A stretch of DNA of 64,000 bases from Sphaerobacter thermophilus DSM 20745 (GTDB lineage: Bacteria > Chloroflexota > Chloroflexia > Thermomicrobiales > Thermomicrobiaceae): assembly GCF_000024985.1 (NCBI RefSeq), contig NC_013523.1:1054001-1118000 (forward strand). Direction: 5' to 3'. Position numbers and translations under genes: made by a program. Under the pieces are notes generated by a model. That model made no database searches and was not told where the DNA came from. It worked only from the letters and a program-made list of their open reading frames with translations. Shown here one piece after another: positions 59,890-64,000 of the stretch (positions are counted from its first letter, which is position 1; each line of letters begins with the position of its first letter).

Positions 59890-61149
59890 TCACTCCAAGA
59901 AATGGCTGAAGACCAGGCTGGCGTTGATGCCGCCGAAGCCGAAGGAGTTGGTCATGGCGACCGCGACCTGGGCGGTGCACCCCGTGGGAGGGACGTGCCG
60001 AAGTGCGCAGGCGGGGTCGGGATCGTCGAGGTTCGTGGTCGGCGGGAGCCAACCGCGGGCGATGGCTAGAACGGTGATGGCAACCTCGATCGCACCACTC
60101 GCGCCCAGCGGATGCCCGTAGAGGCCCTTGGTGGCGCTCACCGCCGGCTGCCTGGGGGTAGCGCCGAAGACGTGGCGCAGGGCGCGAGTCTCGGCCGCGT
60201 CGCCGAGGGGTGTCGAGGTAGCGTGCGCGTTGACGTAGCCGACCTCGCTCGGGGATCGTCGCGCTTCCCGCAGCGCGAGGACCATGGCCCGCGCGGCCTG
60301 GTGTCCCGAGGGCAGCGGGCGGACCATGTGGTAGGCGTCGTTCGTCGCCCCGTAGCCGAGGATCTCTGCGTATGGCTGAGCGCCACGACGCAGAGCGTGC
60401 TCCAGGGACTCCAGAACGACGATGGCCGCTCCTTCGGCCATGACGAACCCGTCTCGCTCCCGGTCGAAGGGGCGGCTCGCGCCGGCAGGGTCGTGGTTGC
60501 GGGTCGACAGGGCCCGGATGAGGTCGAAGGCGCCGAACGTTAGCGGCGCGAGGGGAGCCTCGGAACCGCCAGCCAGGGCCACGTCGACCGTCCCGTGCCG
60601 GATCGCGCGGGCGGCTTCCCCGATCGCGACCGCGCCCGAAGCGCAGGAGTTGGCGTTCCCAACGATCGGACCGGTCAGGCCAAACTCCATCGCCACGCCG
60701 GCGGCGGGTGCACCGCCGAACACGGTCAGGGCGAGTGCGGGCTCAACGGCCCGGATGCCGCGACGCAGGAAGCGAACATGCTGCTCCTCGCCGAACGGGA
60801 CACCGCCGAGCGCGCTGCCGACGAACACCGCCGCGCGGCGAGTGGCCCGGTCGCGAGCGCCATCAAGCCCGGCGTCGGCGAGCGCCATCCGGCTCGCGGC
60901 GATGGCCAGGTGCGTGCAGCGATCGGCGCGCCGGGCGCGTTCGGCGGACACGTGGTCTGAGGGCACGAAGCCGTCGATCTCGGCTGCGACCTGAGATCGG
61001 AATTGCGTAGGGTCGAAGCGGGAGATCGTCCGCACCCGCGGCTGCCCGCAGCGCAGCCCGTCCCACAGACCCTCTCGTCCGCAGCCGATCGGCGTGACGG
61101 CGCCGATCCCGGTCACGACAACGCGGCGTCCGGCGCCAGGCTCACTCAT
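59890..61149 (-). CDS. Beta-ketoacyl synthase (FabF-like) of a small biosynthetic operon
   Basis: 419 residues with the complete condensing triad: C169 in NANSCASGAVA, H309 in NAHATSTPLGD and H346 in KGLYGHPLGASG with K341. It elongates an acyl chain on a carrier protein by decarboxylative condensation. It is the last gene of a four-gene operon with a cyclase-like SRPBCC protein, a flavoprotein and a methyltransferase, and no carrier-protein or chain-length-factor gene is nearby, which points to a dedicated pathway rather than housekeeping fatty-acid synthesis. Start ATG 61149 overlaps the upstream stop (ATGA). Confidence 0.88.
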   Translation of the reverse strand: MSEPGAGRRVVVTGIGAVTPIGCGREGLWDGLRCGQPRVRTISRFDPTQFRSQVAAEIDGFVPSDHVSAERARRADRCTHLAIAASRMALADAGLDGARDRATRRAAVFVGSALGGVPFGEEQHVRFLRRGIRAVEPALALTVFGGAPAAGVAMEFGLTGPIVGNANSCASGAVAIGEAARAIRHGTVDVALAGGSEAPLAPLTFGAFDLIRALSTRNHDPAGASRPFDRERDGFVMAEGAAIVVLESLEHALRRGAQPYAEILGYGATNDAYHMVRPLPSGHQAARAMVLALREARRSPSEVGYVNAHATSTPLGDAAETRALRHVFGATPRQPAVSATKGLYGHPLGASGAIEVAITVLAIARGWLPPTTNLDDPDPACALRHVPPTGCTAQVAVAMTNSFGFGGINASLVFSHFLE

Positions 61150-61601
61150 CCGGGCACCTCCGCCTTCATCTCAGCCAGCTCCTTGATCCGCCGCAACGTC
61201 TTTCCGGCAATGTTCGCCACGAAGAGCGGCCCGATGATGCGGTCTGCTACCAACGCGCCGACCACGGGCCAGGGCGGATCGAAATCGTGCACGATGCGGA
61301 CGGTCAGGCCGTCCGGTCCTGGCTCGAAGAGCCAGGCGACTTCCATGCCCTTGGTGACCCCACCGACGTGCCGGAACCTGATACGCGGGATCGCCGGCTC
61401 GCGCACCTGTACCGCGCGCCAGCTCACGGGGATCGCGTCCCGTCGGGCGGCCATCTCGACCAGGCGCTCGTGGCCGTCGTCGCGCAGGACACGAACCCAG
61501 CGGTAGTGGGGGAGGATCTCGGGCCAGCGCTCGACCGCAGCGGCAAGCTCGTAGACGGTGGTGGCATCGGCATGGATGACGATCTCATTCGCGGTGTGCA
61601 T
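61146..61601 (-). CDS. SRPBCC-fold protein (polyketide cyclase/aromatase-like)
   Basis: 151 residues: NEIVIHADATTVYELAAAVE at the N-terminus, WPEILPHYRWVRVLRDDG, then the strand pairs FRHVGGVTKGMEVAWLFEPG and the long C-terminal helix. This is the START/SRPBCC cavity fold of type II polyketide cyclases and CoQ10-like lipid binders. With a ketosynthase downstream a cyclase or chaperone role for a polyketide-like chain is plausible, but substrate is unknown. Confidence 0.75.
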   Translation of the reverse strand: MHTANEIVIHADATTVYELAAAVERWPEILPHYRWVRVLRDDGHERLVEMAARRDAIPVSWRAVQVREPAIPRIRFRHVGGVTKGMEVAWLFEPGPDGLTVRIVHDFDPPWPVVGALVADRIIGPLFVANIAGKTLRRIKELAEMKAEVPG

Positions 61602-61610
61602 TGGCTCCCC

Positions 61611-62810
61611 CTACGGTTTCAGCAGTGCCCAGAGGAACCCCGGGTGGAGCGCCGGGCGGGCGGGTGCGTAGTCGCCGAGCACGCCTGTTAGCCCGGCCTC
61701 AATCTCCGGGCGTGACGCGATGCGGGCCAGGGCATAGTCGAGCAGCGGCCGCGCCCCGAGGAAGCCCTGGATCAACAGGCACAGCGCGGCCTTGTCGCGG
61801 AACGTGGAGCGCCGGGCCTCGGCATACCCGGTTGCAACGACGTCGCGCGCAAGAGCGGACAGCACTGCGTCTGCGGCCAGCGCGGCACCCCGAAGTGCCC
61901 GGAAGATCCCTTCGCCGGTGAATGGATCGAGGAATCCCGCCGCATCCCCGACCAGCAGGTAGCCCGGGCCCGCCACACGGCGGACGCGGCTCGCCAGCGG
62001 GCCGACTCCGCGGACGGGGGTGACCCGCTCCCCACCCTGCAGTGCCTCCAGAACCCCCGGCACCTCCGCCAGGCTCCGCTCGAAGTAGCTTGCAGTCGGC
62101 TCACCGGGCGGCTTCCTGCCCAGCGGTCCGACCAGACCGACGTTCACGACGCCCTCACCGACTGGCGCCAATCCGCAGTACAGGTCTGGGCCGACCCGCA
62201 TCTCCCCGGTGCTGTCGAGGCGGGTGACGCCCGCGTAGCGTGCGACGAGGCCCAGGCGGCGGGGCCAGCGGACGGGACGGGTGAGACCCAGTGACCGGGC
62301 GATGGTTGAGTGGACCCCATCGGCGCCGACGACGAAGCGGGCGCGGAGCACCGAATCGCCCCCTTGAGGCCCGATCCCGGACACCGTGACGCCGACGACG
62401 CGGCCCTCTTCCACGACCGCGCCGCGGACGCGGGCACGCTCGCACATGCGCGCTCCGGCCGCCACGGCATGGTCGACCAGGATCTGGTCGAGGACGACCC
62501 GCGGAATTCCAAGGCCGCGGCGTGGCGGGTCGGCCGAGGCGAAGTTGAGGTGGATCTTTCCGCGGGCGGTGGCGACCCGCATGCCTCTCAGCCACTTTCC
62601 ACCCTTCTCGGCCACCGCGTCCAGCACGCCCAGATCGTCGAGTTGTTCGACGACTCCAGGGCTGAGGTACTCGGCACAGGGCTTTTCGCGTGGGAAGGCG
62701 GCGCGGTCAAGAAGGAGTACGTCGCAGCCCGCCCGTGCCAAGCGCGCCGCGGTGGCCGCGCCGGCCGGGCCGGCGCCGACGACGATCACATCCGCATCCA
62801 TCCGGCTCAT
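61611..62810 (-). CDS. FAD-dependent oxidoreductase, geranylgeranyl reductase family
   Basis: 399 residues. N-terminal FAD-binding VIVVGAGPAGAATAARLARA, then FPREKPCAEYLSPGVVEQLDDLG (ends FPREKPC, DDLG), RFVVGADGVHSTIARSLG and GYLLVGDAAGFLDPFTGEGI, the pattern of geranylgeranyl reductases and related hydroxylase/halogenase flavoproteins. The CxxxLSPG-like element is present (C46). It may reduce or hydroxylate the operon's product. The start overlaps the methyltransferase stop (ATGA). Confidence 0.82.
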   Translation of the reverse strand: MSRMDADVIVVGAGPAGAATAARLARAGCDVLLLDRAAFPREKPCAEYLSPGVVEQLDDLGVLDAVAEKGGKWLRGMRVATARGKIHLNFASADPPRRGLGIPRVVLDQILVDHAVAAGARMCERARVRGAVVEEGRVVGVTVSGIGPQGGDSVLRARFVVGADGVHSTIARSLGLTRPVRWPRRLGLVARYAGVTRLDSTGEMRVGPDLYCGLAPVGEGVVNVGLVGPLGRKPPGEPTASYFERSLAEVPGVLEALQGGERVTPVRGVGPLASRVRRVAGPGYLLVGDAAGFLDPFTGEGIFRALRGAALAADAVLSALARDVVATGYAEARRSTFRDKAALCLLIQGFLGARPLLDYALARIASRPEIEAGLTGVLGDYAPARPALHPGFLWALLKP

Positions 62811-63580
62811 GGCATCACCGCCGTCACGGCCGCGCGGTAGCCGAGAAAGGTATCAGCGGCCACGACGCGGAGCCCGGCTGCCGTGAGCAGATCGGTCATC
62901 TCGGCCAGCGTGTAGGCGCGTCGCGCGGAGAGCGGCGCGTCGTGGCGCGTGAGCGGGTTCCTCGTGGCCACGTGCCCGAGGAGCCACGCTCCTGCGAGAC
63001 CGATCCGGCTGCGCACAAGGTCGTTGACGATCACGCCCCGGCGGGCGACGCGGGCCATCTCGGCGAGGAGCGGGACCGCGTCGGGCGGGTCGATGTGGTG
63101 CAGCAGCAGCGAGCAGTGCGCGACATCGACGGCGCCATCTCGCAAAGGGAGACTGCGTCCCTCTGCGGCGACGAGCCCGAGGTTCGGCCCCGCATCGCGT
63201 GCGTGCCGGAGGATCGCGACGCTGCGATCGACGCCGAAGGCCTCGAGGGGGATCTTCCTGCTGCGCGCCCAGTCGATCATCGCGGTGGGGATGTCGCCCG
63301 CACCGGTCCCGACGTCGAGCAGGCGAACCGTGTCCCCCGGCGTGCAGGAGGCGAACAGGCGAGAGAGCGCGCGCTCGGAGAGCTGGATGCCACCCAGGAG
63401 GCGATTGACCCGGGCGAGATCCTCAAGGTTGCCCTGAAGCGCGGCAGGGTCCACATCGGGGAGGTCGAGCAACTCGGGCCGGTCGGCACACGGCAGGCGC
63501 TGCATCGACCAGCCCATCCGGCTGCGTGACAGCCGGGTAGGGATGTGCAGCGGTCTCTGGCGCTTGGACCCGATGTCCAT
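62807..63580 (-). CDS. Class I SAM-dependent methyltransferase (first gene of the ketosynthase operon)
   Basis: 257 residues. Motif I is VRLLDVGTGAGDIPTAMIDW, followed by FGVDRSVAILRHARDA, AEGRSLPLRDGAVDVAHCSL and VARRGVIVNDLVRSR, resembling UbiE/COQ5-like small-molecule methyltransferases. ATG 63580 is kept because GGGAG sits eight bases upstream; ATG 63517 and 63505 lack ribosome sites. Co-transcribed with the flavoprotein, SRPBCC and ketosynthase genes through short overlaps. Confidence 0.8.
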   Translation of the reverse strand: MDIGSKRQRPLHIPTRLSRSRMGWSMQRLPCADRPELLDLPDVDPAALQGNLEDLARVNRLLGGIQLSERALSRLFASCTPGDTVRLLDVGTGAGDIPTAMIDWARSRKIPLEAFGVDRSVAILRHARDAGPNLGLVAAEGRSLPLRDGAVDVAHCSLLLHHIDPPDAVPLLAEMARVARRGVIVNDLVRSRIGLAGAWLLGHVATRNPLTRHDAPLSARRAYTLAEMTDLLTAAGLRVVAADTFLGYRAAVTAVMP

Positions 63581-63666
63581 CAGGCACTCCCACCGCTCGC
63601 GGAAGCTGGTCGTTCCCGGTCAGGGTGGCATGTATCGCAGCTTTCGAGCCAGCGGCGCGCTGGGGA

Positions 63667-63695
63667 TTGCCTTGCGCGGGCGCAACCGCCATGAT
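63667..63695 (+). promoter_or_regulatory. Possible promoter of the GNAT gene
   Basis: TTGCCT (63667-63672), 17 bases, CATGAT (63690-63695); start near 63702. A -10 for the divergent operon (GATACA region, minus strand around 63636-63631) is less certain. Confidence 0.35.
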
Positions 63696-63754
63696 TGCCC
63701 GGCGCGGCCGCGATGCTGGCCGAGGGAATGACAATGTGGCAAGGAGGCAAGACC

Positions 63755-64000
63755 GTGGCTGCTCGCACACTCCCCGATAGGTTCATCGCGCGTGCGCCCG
63801 TGCCGGCCGATGCCCCTGCAATCGCCCGGCTGATCGCGGCGTGCCAGGAGGCCGACGGCGACGAGCCGGATGCGTCGGCGGAGGAGGTACTGCGCGACTG
63901 GGAAGGGCTCGATCTCGGGCAGGAGGCGGTGCTCGTGGTCGCGCCCGACGGAGAAGCCGCGGCGTACGCCGATGTGCTCAACCGCCGGTATGTCCAGCTT
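63755..64000 (+). CDS. GNAT family acetyltransferase, N-terminal part (cut by the window edge)
   Basis: 82 codons from GTG 63755 to the window end. FIARAPVPADAPAIARLIAACQ is the usual first strand and helix of a GNAT domain and LVVAPDGEAAAYADVLNRRY the next strands; the acetyl-CoA loop lies beyond the window. AAGGAGG precedes the GTG. The substrate is unknown. Confidence 0.7.
   Translation, partial: MAARTLPDRFIARAPVPADAPAIARLIAACQEADGDEPDASAEEVLRDWEGLDLGQEAVLVVAPDGEAAAYADVLNRRYVQL

Noticed and set aside
59890-61149. Housekeeping fabF assignment
   Set aside because: Although FabF-like, the gene is tied into an operon with a cyclase-like protein, a flavoprotein and a methyltransferase and not with acpP or fabD/G, so no housekeeping symbol was given.

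Overview
The window is 64 kb of high-GC, gene-dense bacterial chromosome. The tmRNA, a large SRP RNA with an Alu domain, Tat and lipoprotein signals, a GlcDEF operon, a four-gene succinate dehydrogenase operon, FtsH, Rho and LGFP-like repeat proteins all fit a Chloroflexota bacterium. A Thermomicrobia/Sphaerobacter-like thermophile is my best guess; it rests on protein resemblance from memory, not on a search. No phage, integrase, transposase, rRNA or tRNA gene was recognised, so this is core chromosome with a few decaying genes and small repeats.

Layout. 0-3.3 kb: end of a SHOCT-like protein, purine nucleoside phosphorylase, FtsH. 3.5-7 kb: cupin, nucleotidyltransferase-like protein, cyclase/formamidase, AAA ATPase, relic of an epoxide hydrolase. 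7.3-11.5 kb: MacAB-type export system. 11.6-13.8 kb: TrmD and a membrane HD-GYP phosphodiesterase. 13.8-14.6 kb: an 850-base stretch without conventional genes. On its minus strand lies a consensus promoter followed by three tandem 7-9-codon genes encoding near-identical MKWKNFRWK peptides; this is the most unusual thing here. 14.6-19.9 kb: RfbB, a PP2C-type phosphatase, a P-loop kinase-like protein, a membrane repeat protein with a structured leader, and gamma-glutamyltransferase. 20-25.7 kb: oligopeptide ABC transporter and an orphan binding protein. 25.7-30.5 kb: GNAT protein, AroC, AroA, RfbC-type epimerase, methyltransferase. 30.6-31.5 kb: smpB followed by ssrA. 31.7-32.8 kb: small CPRC protein, a cyclase relic and an EVE-domain protein. 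33-37 kb: glcDEF. 37-40.7 kb: a secreted anchored protein and an S9 peptidase. 40.8-45.7 kb: SbcD-HerA pair and a GAF histidine kinase. 45.8-48.5 kb: enoyl-ACP reductase, a broken gene, SRP RNA, a DHFR-like reductase. 48.6-52.6 kb: membrane protein and sdhCDAB. 52.8-59.7 kb: M20 peptidase, DnaQ-DinG helicase, GlpX, and rho with a 500-base leader. 59.9-63.6 kb: a four-gene ketosynthase/cyclase/flavoprotein/methyltransferase operon. The window ends inside a GNAT gene.

How genes work together: smpB and ssrA form the trans-translation pair. sdhCDAB and glcDEF feed electrons from succinate and glycolate into the respiratory chain. RfbB and RfbC supply deoxysugar nucleotides; AroC and AroA supply chorismate. 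Many promoters share an extended -10 of the form TGCTAnnnT, which helped to decide several starts. A second recurring feature is an approximately 150-base element with TGACGCATGACGCATCA-like inverted ends, present twice.
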